Shown here piece by piece: positions 1 to 9,616 of a DNA stretch of 64,000 nt. Position numbers and translations under genes: made by a program. Numbering within the stretch: position 1 is the first letter of the stretch; each line of letters begins with the position of its first letter. The notes below the pieces were generated by a model. The model made no database searches and was not told the DNA's origin. It saw only the letters and a list, made by a program, of their open reading frames with translations. The DNA is taken from positions 1-64,000 of the forward strand of contig NZ_BAZS01000003.1 in the NCBI RefSeq assembly GCF_001310895.1. The letters are read 5' to 3'. The stretch is from Virgibacillus halodenitrificans JCM 12304 (GTDB taxonomy: Bacteria > Bacillota > Bacilli > Bacillales > Amphibacillaceae).

Positions 1-49
1 TAAAGTGGTTAGATATTAACCCGTTATTTATGGTTTAAAGCAGATACAA

Positions 50-238
50 ATTGATTTCCACTGGAGAGGGATACTTTCACACCTCCGGGTACAAGTGCGG
101 CATCTGTTCGTTACCTCACAGTGTCTTCTTTGCCGCCCGGCATGGCTTCGGCCGAGGCTCGCAGGCCGCCCGCGGAAAGCGTAATATTTTCCCGTAGCGA
201 GATTAGAAAATCATATCCACTACGTCGCAGTTTCCTCC
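50..238. repeat. dispersed intergenic repeat, copy 1
   Basis: The first 410 bases hold no gene that I can support. Within them, three segments (50-62, 139-153, 218-238) recur in the same order and orientation at 24968-25252. The shared pieces are ATTGATTTCCACT, GGCATGGCTTCGGCC and a CACTACG-CGCAGTTT core. The intervening sequence is GC-rich compared with the rest of the window and differs between copies. No terminal inverted repeats or transposase are seen. I infer a non-coding repeat family. Confidence 0.6.
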
Positions 239-410
239 AACTATGAATGCACAAAATACGATTTTATCCCAACATTTGCAGTAGAACCGATTTTAACAGT
301 GTATTTTCTATGAAAATATCACATACAACTCGAATGGGAATTTTTCCTCTTATAATACAAACTGGTTTCAATTAAGATAAAGATAAGTTATAACAGGATG
401 GAGGGAGAAG

Positions 411-1262
411 ATGACTCAGAAAATAGCGGTTGCAATTATACATGGCGCCGGTACTCCGAAAAAGAGCTTTGCTGGTAAATTAATTAATCAAATCTCAGAG
501 CAATTTTCTAAGCAACTATTTATTCAAGACGCCGTAGATCAACTCGTTTTTGAACCAGTATATTGGTCATCCATATTTGCTGATGAGCAGGAAAAGCTTT
601 GGGAAAAGATGCATAAATCCTCAGAATTAGACTTCCCTTTATTAAGAAGATTTGTCATTGAATTTCTTGGAGACGCTGTTGCATACCAACCAACTACGTT
701 AAAAAACCAAAATTATGACCGGGTGCATGCCCTAGTAGCAAAATCAATGAATAGACTAAGAGAAAAAGCTGGCCCAAATGCCCCGCTGTGTGTAATAAGT
801 CATAGCTTGGGGACAGTAGTGGCAAGCAATTATTTTTATGATTTGCAATATAGAAGAATGAATATGGGGAAAAAGACAATTGATTGTACAAGTTTAAATC
901 CATTAGAGCAATGTGAAACTTTGACATTGTTTTATACACTGGGAAGCCCCCTGGCATTATGGTCACTTCGCTATATGGATTACGGTTCTCCAGTAAAGGT
1001 TCCTGCAACAAGGATGCTAGAACAATATCCTCATCTCCAGGGAGAGTGGCTTAATTTCTATGATAAAGATGATGTACTTGCATTCCCGTTGAAAATGGTG
1101 AGTGAAGGATATAATAAAGCAGTAACAAAAGATGTCGCAGTGAATGCAGGTGGGATATTAACAAGCTGGAATCCTTTATCCCATAATCAATACGATGTGG
1201 AAAAAGAGGTTATTCAACCAATCGTAAAGGGGCTAATTAAAACCTGGGAGGCTGTTAATTAA
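411..1262 (+). CDS. putative alpha/beta-hydrolase (lipase-like), function unknown
   Basis: Encodes 283 residues. The N-terminus begins with a beta strand followed by an HGAGT turn, like the oxyanion-hole HG of alpha/beta-hydrolases, and SHSLGT near residue 131 fits the G-x-S-x-G nucleophile elbow with Ser in place of the first Gly. A fairly conserved GSPLALW stretch follows. There is no signal peptide or membrane segment, so it is probably cytoplasmic. The start is ATG behind a GGAGGGAG ribosome site. It precedes rpiA by 36 bases and may be cotranscribed with it. The substrate cannot be told from sequence, and the acid and His of the triad were not assigned with certainty. Confidence 0.6.
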   Translation: MTQKIAVAIIHGAGTPKKSFAGKLINQISEQFSKQLFIQDAVDQLVFEPVYWSSIFADEQEKLWEKMHKSSELDFPLLRRFVIEFLGDAVAYQPTTLKNQNYDRVHALVAKSMNRLREKAGPNAPLCVISHSLGTVVASNYFYDLQYRRMNMGKKTIDCTSLNPLEQCETLTLFYTLGSPLALWSLRYMDYGSPVKVPATRMLEQYPHLQGEWLNFYDKDDVLAFPLKMVSEGYNKAVTKDVAVNAGGILTSWNPLSHNQYDVEKEVIQPIVKGLIKTWEAVN

Positions 1263-1298
1263 TAGGAAACGTATTTGTAAATGAAAGGATTGAATTAG

Positions 1299-1997
1299 AT
1301 GAAAATAAATCAGGAAGAATTAAAAAAAGCTGCTGGTGAGGCATCAATAAAGTATGTCGAAGATGGAATTAAGATTGGACTTGGCTCAGGGTCTACCGTC
1401 TACTGGCTGATACAAGCACTTGGTCAATACATTAAAGATGGTGGAAAAATAGAGGGTATACCCTCTTCGGAACAAACGCAACGATGGGCGGCGGAGGCAG
1501 GCGTTCCTCTTACAACCTTTTCTAAGGTGGAACAACTGGATGTAACTATTGATGGGGCAGACGAAGTGGATAAGAATTTACAACTCATAAAGGGTGGTGG
1601 CGGTGCGCTATTCAGAGAAAAAATAATTGCTGCTGCAGCTAAAACATTAATCATAATTGTTGATGAAACTAAAAAGGTGAAACAATTAGGTCGGTTTCCA
1701 TTGCCCGTAGAAGTATTGCCATTTGGTTGGGAGGTTACTGCAAATCGTATTTCTAAGCTTGGAGGAAAACCTGAACTTCGAAAAAAAGATGGTGATATAT
1801 ACAGAAGCGATAATGGCAACTATATCCTAGACTGTAGTTTTTCATATATCGCAGATCCAGCAATACTGGAATTCCAACTAAAGAACATCGTTGGAGTAGT
1901 GGAAACAGGATTATTTGTTAATATGGCGGATAAAGTAATTGTAGGAAAAACGGATGGGCTTGAAGTTATTGAAAAGAAGCGTGAGGGGGAAGGTTGA
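1299..1997 (+). CDS. rpiA: ribose-5-phosphate isomerase A
   Basis: Cytosolic enzyme that interconverts ribose 5-phosphate and ribulose 5-phosphate in the non-oxidative pentose phosphate pathway. The 232 residues carry the RpiA hallmarks in order: the phosphate-binding GLGSGST loop near residue 27, DGADEVD near 85 with catalytic and binding acids, and KGGGGALFREK near 98. Length matches the family (about 220-235). It starts with ATG behind GAAAGGA, 36 bases after the hydrolase gene. Many Bacilli rely on RpiB, so the A form here is either an addition or the only isomerase; RpiB is not in this window. Confidence 0.95.
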   Translation: MKINQEELKKAAGEASIKYVEDGIKIGLGSGSTVYWLIQALGQYIKDGGKIEGIPSSEQTQRWAAEAGVPLTTFSKVEQLDVTIDGADEVDKNLQLIKGGGGALFREKIIAAAAKTLIIIVDETKKVKQLGRFPLPVEVLPFGWEVTANRISKLGGKPELRKKDGDIYRSDNGNYILDCSFSYIADPAILEFQLKNIVGVVETGLFVNMADKVIVGKTDGLEVIEKKREGEG

Positions 1998-2158
1998 AAA
2001 ATTCTCCTTGCTCCTGATTCATTTAAGTGGAGCCTCATTTGAATAGAGAGTAGTAACCACTACTATAGAATTATGGTGAAATTCAATAACTCCCAGCAGG
2101 ATTCCAACTTATTTTGAAGAAATAATAAACGAAGTAATAGAAAATAGGGGGAATTTAA

Positions 2159-4545
2159 TTGGGAGAGCAAGCATATGAGTTAAAGCATGAGAAAAAGAGA
2201 AAAGTAACTAAGAAGAAAGTTATATTACTAACAATTGGAGCTCTAGTGATTATCCTTGTAGGTTTATTCGTTTTTGTAAACGCATTCATTAATAGATCTA
2301 TGCCTCAACTGGAGGGACAAATTAAACTTCCAATCTTAAAGGAAGAAGTTACAGTAATTACAGATTCCAATGGTGTGCCTCATATTAAGGCAGCAAACAA
2401 TCATGATCTTTTTATTGCTCAGGGATATATGCAAGCACAGAATCGCATGTTTCAGATGGAGATGTCCAGAAGGCAGGCATCTGGTACGCTAAGTGAAATT
2501 GTTGGAGAAAAAGCAATTAATACAGATAAATATTTTCGTACGCTTGGTTTGCGACGAGCCGCTGAGAAATCTTATGCTATTTACTCCGAAGAGTCCAAGG
2601 AAGTTCTTCAATATTTTGCAGATGGTGTTAATGCTTATATACATGACGCAATTGAAGGCAACAGTCTACCCATCGAATTTACCTAATGGGGGCGAAACCA
2701 GCAGATTGGACTCCGCTAGATTCCTTAACAATTGGTAAATATATGGCTTTTGATTTAGGTGGTCATTGGGAACGTCAAGCCTTTAATTATTACTTGCTTG
2801 AAGAGTTTGACGATGAGAAAGCAATGGAGCTTTTCCCACATTATCCGGAAGAGAAGCCGACAATTATTCAACAAGGAGAAATCGACATTGCCAGCAGCTT
2901 TGAAAATGCAATTATTCCAAACACGTTTAACGGCAGCAACAATTGGGTGGTAAGTGGGAAAAAGACAGCAAGCGGTTTGCCGTTATTGGCTGATGATCCC
3001 CATTTAGGATTGGCGACTCCGTCCATTTGGTTACAAATGCATTTGGAAACAGAGGATTTGAATGTTAGTGGGGTTATTTTTGCAGGCGTCCCAGGGATTA
3101 TACTTGGTCATAATGATCATATCGCTTGGGGAGTAACTAATGTCGGCCCAGATGTCCAGCAGCTTTATCTGGAAAAGCGTAATCCGGAACATCCAGATGA
3201 ATTTTTATTTGAAGGGAAATGGGAGAAGGCGGAAATTATTGATGAACCTATTGAAGTAGCAGACAAAGCAGCGGTAAACTTTCAAGTAACAGAGACACGT
3301 CATGGGCCTGTAGTATCTGAGTTTGCTGAAGATAGTGGAAAGGATGCCGTTTTGTCTTTACGTTGGACTGCGTTAGACCCGACTACTGAGTTGGAGGCAA
3401 TATTGGAAATAAATAAGGCAGAAAACTGGAATCAATTTGAAAAAGGGTTGGAAAAATTTCTCGCACCTGCTCAGAATTTTGTTTTTGCTTCTAATGACGG
3501 AACAATAGCATATAAAGCAAATGGTAATATTCCTATTTATGAATCCGGTGATGATGCACTACTGCCTCTTCCAGGTTGGGAGAAGGGCAAGGAATGGAAG
3601 GGATTTATACCGTTTGATGAATTACCAACAGTAATAAACCCTGATAAAGGTTATATTGCAACGGCGAATAATAAAATAGTGGGAGATGATTATCCATATC
3701 ATATTAGCAATGTGTGGGCACAGCCGTACCGTTATGAGCGGATAGCTGAAGTATTAGAAACAAATAAGCCATTAACTGCTAAAGATATGAAGGATTTACA
3801 AATGGATGCAACAAACCTGCAGGCGCGAGAATTTTTGCCTGTTTTTTCCGAGGTGTTAAAAGATTCAAACTTAACTAAAGAAGAAGAACAGGCGATGGCT
3901 ATACTGAAAGACTGGAATTATATTGATGCTAAAGAACTGAGTCAACCACTGATTTTCCATAGATGGATAGAGGAGATAGAGAAACAAATTTATGAAAAAG
4001 ATATTCCTGACACGATGATGGGAATGTTTGGTGCTAAAGGACAAACAACAGATGAACTTCTTCGAAAAGCATACAATGGAGATGGATCCATTTGGATTGA
4101 ACAAGCCGGTGGATTGAAGGAAGTGTTGCATGTTTCATTGAAAAATGCCCTAACGGATTTAAAGGATAAGTTTGGAAATGATATTACAAAATGGACGTGG
4201 GGAGATTTTCATAAAGTACAATTTAATCATCCTCTATCTGGTATTCATCCTGTATTATCCTATTTCTTTAATAATACAGATTCTATGCCCGTAGATGGAA
4301 GTTCTGTAACACCAATGGCTGCAGCTTATGATGCGGAGGATGGTGAAGTAGATCATGGAGCTTCTTGGAGATTCGTTATCGACACAAATGATATGCAGAC
4401 AGGTCATCATATTGTAGGTCCAGGTCAATTTGGTCATTTTAAAAGCAAGTGGTATGACGATCAAATGGATGATTGGGTAGATGGGAATTATCATGAGACG
4501 GCATTAAATGAAACAGAAGGCTTGGAATTAAAATTAGTACCTTAA
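2159..4545 (+). pseudogene. penicillin acylase family protein, interrupted by a -1 frameshift
   Basis: An N-terminal nucleophile (Ntn) hydrolase of the penicillin/acyl-homoserine-lactone acylase family, made as one precursor and self-cleaved. The first part (2159-2686, TTG start behind AGGGGG, 175 residues) has a membrane anchor at residues 20-44 and most of the alpha subunit. The second part (2686-4545) has the rest of the alpha chain and the beta chain starting at the nucleophile Ser in NGSNNW (AGC at 2935). Reading the frames together by restoring one base at about 2683 gives T-L-M-G and a protein near 795 residues, normal for the family. The parts overlap as TAATG, so translational coupling could still yield two pieces, but the break falls inside the alpha subunit and not at the autocleavage site. 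A sequencing error or a recent pseudogene is more likely. Confidence 0.85.
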
Positions 4546-4613
4546 AATGAGCAGTCCACGAAAATTACGTTATACTAAAATAGTAAATTGGTTAAGAGAA
4601 AGGAAGCGTGTAA

Positions 4614-4883
4614 ATGAAATATTTTGCTGTATTTTTACCAATGCTGGATGAAGAAAAGAGTAAGCACTATCGACCAGATCACTTGAGTTATTTGGAGGAA
4701 AAAAGCAACGAAGGAAAGATATTTGCTAAGGGACGTTTTACTGATGGGACAGGAGGTTTAGTCATCTATAAAGCGGATGACCTTTCCGAAGTGGAAGAAA
4801 TGGCTAAATTGGATCCTTATGTAGCAAAAGGTGCAAGAAACTATGAAATCCGTGAATGGGATATGGTCGTAACGAAGTCATAA
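4614..4883 (+). CDS. YciI family protein
   Basis: An 89-residue protein with the YciI (ferredoxin-like alpha/beta) pattern: an N-terminal MKYFAVFLPM strand, a conserved RPDHLSYL helix with His and Asp, a GGLVIYKADD strand-turn, and a DPYV segment before the last strand. YciI-like proteins are small cytosolic proteins of mostly unknown role, with a conserved His/Asp pair suspected in catalysis. ATG start behind AAAGGAAG. It lies alone between the acylase and the threonine dehydratase on the same strand. Family assignment is good; function is unknown. Confidence 0.85.
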   Translation: MKYFAVFLPMLDEEKSKHYRPDHLSYLEEKSNEGKIFAKGRFTDGTGGLVIYKADDLSEVEEMAKLDPYVAKGARNYEIREWDMVVTKS

Positions 4884-4987
4884 GATGATAGTTTTTAGTT
4901 TGTATTATCTTAGTACAATACGTAGAAATTTATAATGTTATCTGTAGCTCTTTTAAAGTAGATGAGATTTATGAAAGGGGGACCTAC

Positions 4988-5938
4988 ATGATTACAGTAC
5001 AAAAAATATTCGAAGCGAGAGATCAAATAAAAGATATAGTTAAAGAAACACCGATTTTTCAATCTACGTTGCTTTCTGATTTAGCTGGCAACAAGCTTTT
5101 CTTTAAAGCAGAGCATCTTCAACGTACAGGATCTTTTAAAATTAGAGGCGCAACGAACAAAGTAATGCAGGTGGCGAAAAATGGGGCCACATTTGTCACG
5201 GCAGCCTCTTCAGGAAACCATGGGCAGGCAGTGGCTTATATTTCCAATAAGGTTGGAATCAAAGCAACCATTGTTGTGCCAGAAGATGCTATATCAAGTA
5301 AGATAAAGGCAATTCAAGCTTATCATGGGAGCATAGAGACATGTGGTACTACTTCTGCTGAAAGATTGCCAAGGGCCAAACAGCTTGCAAATGAGAATGA
5401 GGGTGTTTTTATCCCCCCATATGATGATCCGTATATTATTGCTGGTCAAGGCACCATCGGATTGGAAATTCTAGAACAACTTGATTCTGTAGATGTAATT
5501 GTGGTACCGATTGGTGGCGGGGGGTTAATTTCTGGTATACTATCCGCGATCAAAGAGGTGAAGCCATCCATTCAGATAATCGGGGTAGAACCGGAAACTG
5601 CTAATGATACGTTGTTGTCCTTGAAAAAGGGAGAAATTGTTGCCATTCAGCAAACCAAAACGATTGCTGATGGCTTAAGGACAAGCCAACCAGGAAGCTT
5701 AACATTTCCAATTGTACAAAAATATATTGATGACATCGTTACAGTTAGTGAACAAGAAATCCAAGAGGCGCTCTTTCTTATGCTGGAGCGAACGAAGCAG
5801 ATAATAGAACCATCTAGTGCTACGTCAGTTGCTGCTGTTCTGAATGACAAATTAAATGTACGAGATAAAAATATTGTTTGTGTTTTATCAGGAGGAAATG
5901 TGGATGTGCGCACCTTGTCCTCAATTTTTAATAGATAA
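4988..5938 (+). CDS. threonine/serine ammonia-lyase (PLP-dependent, short catabolic form)
   Basis: Deaminates threonine to 2-oxobutyrate and ammonia, and probably serine to pyruvate. The 316 residues are a complete fold-type II PLP enzyme: GSFKIRGA (PLP lysine) near residue 51, SSGNHGQAVAY near 78, the phosphate-binding PIGGGGLISG near 175, and a C-terminal LSGGNVD. There is no ACT-like regulatory domain, unlike biosynthetic IlvA, which points to the catabolic TdcB-type or eukaryote-like serine/threonine dehydratase group. ATG start behind GAAAGGGGG. It stands alone. A hydroxyaspartate dehydratase or serine racemase activity cannot be excluded, as these share the fold. Confidence 0.85.
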   Translation: MITVQKIFEARDQIKDIVKETPIFQSTLLSDLAGNKLFFKAEHLQRTGSFKIRGATNKVMQVAKNGATFVTAASSGNHGQAVAYISNKVGIKATIVVPEDAISSKIKAIQAYHGSIETCGTTSAERLPRAKQLANENEGVFIPPYDDPYIIAGQGTIGLEILEQLDSVDVIVVPIGGGGLISGILSAIKEVKPSIQIIGVEPETANDTLLSLKKGEIVAIQQTKTIADGLRTSQPGSLTFPIVQKYIDDIVTVSEQEIQEALFLMLERTKQIIEPSSATSVAAVLNDKLNVRDKNIVCVLSGGNVDVRTLSSIFNR

Positions 5939-6008
5939 TATAAAATAGGTTCCTCTACAAAATTTGGGAGAATTTGCTTGAGGATTCATATTTAGAGGAA
6001 AATGCGAA

Positions 6009-6071
6009 GTAGAGTGGAGACAATCAGCAGTAGAGCGAGATAATCCGCCGGAGAGCGAAAGATTCCGCAGT
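6009..6071. repeat. three degenerate 21-bp tandem repeats in an intergenic gap
   Basis: The gap 5939-6241 holds three head-to-tail units (6009-6029, 6030-6050, 6051-6071) built on GTAGAGCGAGATAATCCGC-like sequence. Just before them an 8-bp inverted pair (TTCCTCTA/TAGAGGAA, about 5950-6000) is present. There is no ORF and no promoter that I can support. The role is unknown. Confidence 0.6.
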
Positions 6072-6159
6072 ACCTATTTATGAATTAATATATAGGTTTT
6101 ACTATACAATATTTTCCGAATCATTGAAGACCCCCAACAAATATAAGAACCATAAAATA

Positions 6160-6193
6160 AAACTACCTGCCATTGTGGAATGGCAGGTAGTTT
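6160..6193 (-). terminator. rho-independent terminator of glpT
   Basis: A perfect 15-bp stem (6160-6174 with 6179-6193) with a 4-base loop. On the minus strand it is followed by a T-rich run, so it ends the glpT transcript, whose stop codon is at 6242. Confidence 0.85.
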
Positions 6194-6241
6194 GTCTTTA
6201 CATAATTTTCGAGGATGTTCAGTCCTCAAAATTAGCCTGAA

Positions 6242-7606
6242 TTAGTGATTTTTTACAACTTCTTGGCCTCGGACGTTCCAAGTGATTGCAAACAACACTA
6301 CTGCGAGCGCACAAGAAACTGTTAATAGCATAAACCCAGCATCCCAGCTATAGTGCTGAACCACAAATCCCATAATCGCATTTGCTGATACAGCACCACC
6401 AATATAACCAAAGAAGCCAGTTAATCCAGCAGCAGTACCAGCAGCTTTTTTAGGTACAAAATCGAGAGCTTGTAACCCAATTAGCATAACAGGACCATAA
6501 ATTAAGAAACCAATGGCAATTAATGCAATATTGTCAACAAGTGGGTTACCGGCAGGGTTGAACCAGTACACAAGAACTGCGACTAACACACCAAGCATAA
6601 ATACAACACCAGCAGGCCCGCGACGACCTTTAAAAACTTTATCGGAAATATAACCACATAATAGTGTACCAGGAATACCTGCCCACTCATACAGGAAGTA
6701 GGCAATTCCGGATTCGCTCATATTAAAGCCTTTTTCTTCACTTAAATAGGTAGGTGCCCAATCCAAGACACCGTAACGTACAAAATAAACAAAAATATTA
6801 GCGATAGCAATAGCCCAAACCCATTTATTATTAAGTACATATTTAAAGAGAATTTCTTTTGTAGTTAATTCTGTTTCAAATGTTTTTTTGGATTTACTTG
6901 GATAGTCATCCCGATGTTCTTCAATTGGAGGCAAGCCTACTGATTGCGGAGTATCGCGAATCAATGCAAAAGCGATAATTGCAATTACGACAGCGACTAA
7001 CGCTGGTAAAATGAAGACCCCTTCATATCCAATGAATGTTGCTCCAAAATAGGTTGTTGCAAGTGAAACACCACCAATAGCCAATGGAGCCATAAGTCCA
7101 CCACCGACATTGTGAGCTACGTTCCAAATAGCGGTTTTACCACCACGTTCACTCACACTAAACCAATGCACAAGAACACGTCCAGAAGGTGGCCAACCCA
7201 TCCCTTGAACCCAGCCATTAAGAAAGAGCATAATAAACATGATCGTAATGGTTGAAGTAAAGAAGGGGACAAATCCCATTAATAAATTTATAATTGCCGA
7301 CAAAATTAAACCAGTGACTAGAAAAACTCTAGCATTACTTCGATCCGAGATCGTTGCCATAACAAATTTACTTATTCCATAGGCAATGGAAATGGCGGAT
7401 AAAGCTACACCTAATTCTCCCTTTGAAAAACCTTCTTCTGTAAGGTAAGGCATAGCGAGTGAAAAGTTCTTCCGAATTAAATAATAAGCTGCGTAGCCAA
7501 TGAAAATCCCCATAAAGACTTGGAATCTAAGTTTTTTATACTCAGCATCTATCTTTTCTTCTGGTAATCTTTCTTTAGCTGGAGCAGGTTTAAAGAAATT
7601 TAACAT
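6242..7606 (-). CDS. glpT: glycerol-3-phosphate transporter (organophosphate:phosphate antiporter, MFS)
   Basis: A 454-residue inner-membrane protein with about 12 membrane segments. It closely follows the B. subtilis GlpT pattern from end to end: the N-terminal [26 protein letters not shown] in the first helix with the phosphate-binding Arg region, [13 protein letters not shown], the loop [14 protein letters not shown], and [19 protein letters not shown]. It takes up glycerol 3-phosphate in exchange for phosphate. An upstream in-frame ATG at 7645 exists, but the start at 7606 sits 7 bases after AAGGAGGAG and matches the family start. A terminator-like hairpin in its leader (7734-7783) suggests attenuation. 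No glpQ follows. Confidence 0.93.
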   Translation of the reverse strand: MLNFFKPAPAKERLPEEKIDAEYKKLRFQVFMGIFIGYAAYYLIRKNFSLAMPYLTEEGFSKGELGVALSAISIAYGISKFVMATISDRSNARVFLVTGLILSAIINLLMGFVPFFTSTITIMFIMLFLNGWVQGMGWPPSGRVLVHWFSVSERGGKTAIWNVAHNVGGGLMAPLAIGGVSLATTYFGATFIGYEGVFILPALVAVVIAIIAFALIRDTPQSVGLPPIEEHRDDYPSKSKKTFETELTTKEILFKYVLNNKWVWAIAIANIFVYFVRYGVLDWAPTYLSEEKGFNMSESGIAYFLYEWAGIPGTLLCGYISDKVFKGRRGPAGVVFMLGVLVAVLVYWFNPAGNPLVDNIALIAIGFLIYGPVMLIGLQALDFVPKKAAGTAAGLTGFFGYIGGAVSANAIMGFVVQHYSWDAGFMLLTVSCALAVVLFAITWNVRGQEVVKNH

Positions 7607-7733
7607 AAAAGCTCCTCCTTGTTGTATATGAAAAATAGAAAACAAAATCCCATTAATATAATGGTTAGCTGCCCCTCCTTCGTTATTAAAGCTAAAGTTA
7701 CTAGGTAAGCAGACGCGATTTCACACAAAAAGT

Positions 7734-7783
7734 CCATACTAAAACATATACATCCCAAAAGGAAGGTATATAAATTAGTATGG
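7734..7783 (-). promoter_or_regulatory. terminator-like hairpin in the glpT leader (candidate attenuator)
   Basis: The gap 7607-8005 separates divergent glpT and sensor-kinase genes. On the minus strand, 128 bases before the glpT start, a long imperfect stem (CCATACTAA/TTAGTATGG outer part, GTATAT/ATATAC inner part) is followed directly by ACTTTTT. That is the shape of a leader terminator. In B. subtilis glpT is controlled by GlpP-dependent antitermination; that this hairpin plays the same part is inference. Confidence 0.5.
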
Positions 7784-8005
7784 TCTCCTCATCTCCGCTA
7801 CCTCTTAACTTGTAAAATTAAGAATATATGATTATTTGAAAATTGTCAACGCATACATGAAAAAAGTATAAAAAGTAATAGAGTAGATTTCAGAATACAT
7901 GAATTTATTGGTTATACTAAAAAATCAGTCTATAAATCTATAAAAGCTTGCACTATACTGTATGTAGAGCCATAAAATATCCAGGTTATAGAAAGGTTTT
8001 GTTGA

Positions 8006-9616
8006 ATGAGAAAAATCTCTTTACAAACAAAGATACTAGTCCTCATAATTAGTCTGATTTTATTTGTTATTATCGCTGTTACAGCAATTAATGGCTTTCT
8101 TGAGTCTAAAGAAGTAGAGGAACAAATGGGTGAAAGAGCTCTACAGGCTGCTAGAACGATCTCTTTCATGCCTTCAGTTAGAAATGCACTCCAAGGTCAA
8201 CAGCCGGAAATAATTGTTCAATCGATTGCAGATGAAGTGAAAAAGTTTACTGGAGCTGAATTTGTGGTGGTTGGAAATAGTGAGAGTATTAGGGTTGCTC
8301 ATCCTGACCCGCAAAAAATAGGAAGGAAAATGGTGGGAGGAGATAATGATAAAGCTTTAATTGAAGGTAAATATTACATTTCTAAGGCTGTTGGAAGTCT
8401 TGGCCCGTCACTAAGAGGAAAAGCTCCTGTATTTAATGATGCAGGCGATATTATTGGAATAGTCTCCGTAGGGTTTTTGGTTAAAGATATAAAGTCGACG
8501 ATTGCTAGCAAGCTACTTACATTAAGTGGAATATCTTCTATCGTTCTTCTAATTGGTGTGGTTGGTGGGATCTTACTTGCAAAGGATATCCGAAATGATA
8601 CGTTAGGTTTAGAGCCACACCAAATATCTTCTTTGTATAGAGACCGTGAAGCAATTCTTTCTTCAGTGAAGGAAGGTATAGTAGCAATAGATGAACAAGG
8701 AAGGATTAATTTATTAAATGATTCTGCTCGTAAACTTTTAGATCTGCAAGGAGATTTACTCACGAAGAAGATTGAAGAAGTATTTCCTAATACAAAAATG
8801 TACGAAGTATTATCAACTGGTCAGGTAATGATTGATGAAGAAATGGTATTAAACCATCGACCGGTCATTGTAAATAGGACCCCCATTTATGAAAATAAAC
8901 GGGTAGTAGGTGTTGTATCGAGTTTTCGTGATAAAACGGAATTAAATGAAATGATTAACACATTGTCTGAGGTAAAGAAATACTCTGAGGATTTAAGAGC
9001 ACAAACACATGAGTATACAAACAAGCTATATGTATTATCAGGATTACTGCAGCTTGGCTATTATGATGAGGCGATTGAACTTATTCAAACTGAATCACAA
9101 ATGAATGTAACTAAAAATCGAATATTGCTTCAACAGATAAGAGACCGAACCGTCCAAGCAATTTTATTAGGGAAATTAGGTAAGGCATCTGAGAAAAAAA
9201 TTGATCTTATTATCGATGATGAAAGTTATCTTGAGACATTGCCAGTACAGTTAAGTGTATCAAAATTAATTACTATATTGGGGAATCTTATTGATAATGC
9301 ATTTGAAGCTGTGGAAGCAACGTTAGAAAAGAAAGTGACCTTTTTTACTACAGATGCCGGAGAAGATATTATCTTTGAAATAGCTGATAGTGGAACTGGT
9401 ATACGAGAGGATATGTTACATACGATATTTGACCAGGGTTTTACAACAAAAACAAAAGAAGATAGAGGATATGGTCTTTATATCGTTAAAAAAACGATAA
9501 TTGAACTTGACGGCCAAATAGAAGTATTGAATCAGGAAAATGGGGGAGCAATTTTTACAGTATTTATACCTAAACAGAGAGGAGGGCTAAACGATGATTC
9601 AAGTATTGATAGCTGA
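8006..9616 (+). CDS. sensor histidine kinase, CitA/DcuS family (citrate/C4-dicarboxylate type)
   Basis: Membrane sensor of 536 residues. Order: membrane helix 10-32, extracytoplasmic PDC/Cache sensor about 35-168, second helix about 170-192, cytoplasmic PAS about 212-312, an SpoOB-type dimerization helix with phospho-accepting His335 in RAQTHEYTNK, then the ATPase with NLIDNAFEAV, DSGTGI and RGYGLYIVKK. The sensor has RVAHP (96-100) and GPSLRGKAP (133-141), the anion-binding signatures of CitA/DcuS, so a di- or tricarboxylate ligand is likely. Its stop overlaps the response-regulator gene by 23 bases. It faces tctCBA, the probable target. Confidence 0.9.
   Translation: MRKISLQTKILVLIISLILFVIIAVTAINGFLESKEVEEQMGERALQAARTISFMPSVRNALQGQQPEIIVQSIADEVKKFTGAEFVVVGNSESIRVAHPDPQKIGRKMVGGDNDKALIEGKYYISKAVGSLGPSLRGKAPVFNDAGDIIGIVSVGFLVKDIKSTIASKLLTLSGISSIVLLIGVVGGILLAKDIRNDTLGLEPHQISSLYRDREAILSSVKEGIVAIDEQGRINLLNDSARKLLDLQGDLLTKKIEEVFPNTKMYEVLSTGQVMIDEEMVLNHRPVIVNRTPIYENKRVVGVVSSFRDKTELNEMINTLSEVKKYSEDLRAQTHEYTNKLYVLSGLLQLGYYDEAIELIQTESQMNVTKNRILLQQIRDRTVQAILLGKLGKASEKKIDLIIDDESYLETLPVQLSVSKLITILGNLIDNAFEAVEATLEKKVTFFTTDAGEDIIFEIADSGTGIREDMLHTIFDQGFTTKTKEDRGYGLYIVKKTIIELDGQIEVLNQENGGAIFTVFIPKQRGGLNDDSSIDS

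Noticed and set aside
2049-2062. GTAGT/ACTAC inverted repeat as terminator of rpiA
   Set aside because: Stem of only 5 bp and no T run.
2670-2700. Programmed -1 ribosomal frameshift in the acylase gene
   Set aside because: No slippery heptamer before the stop and no stimulatory structure evident; a one-base deletion is simpler.
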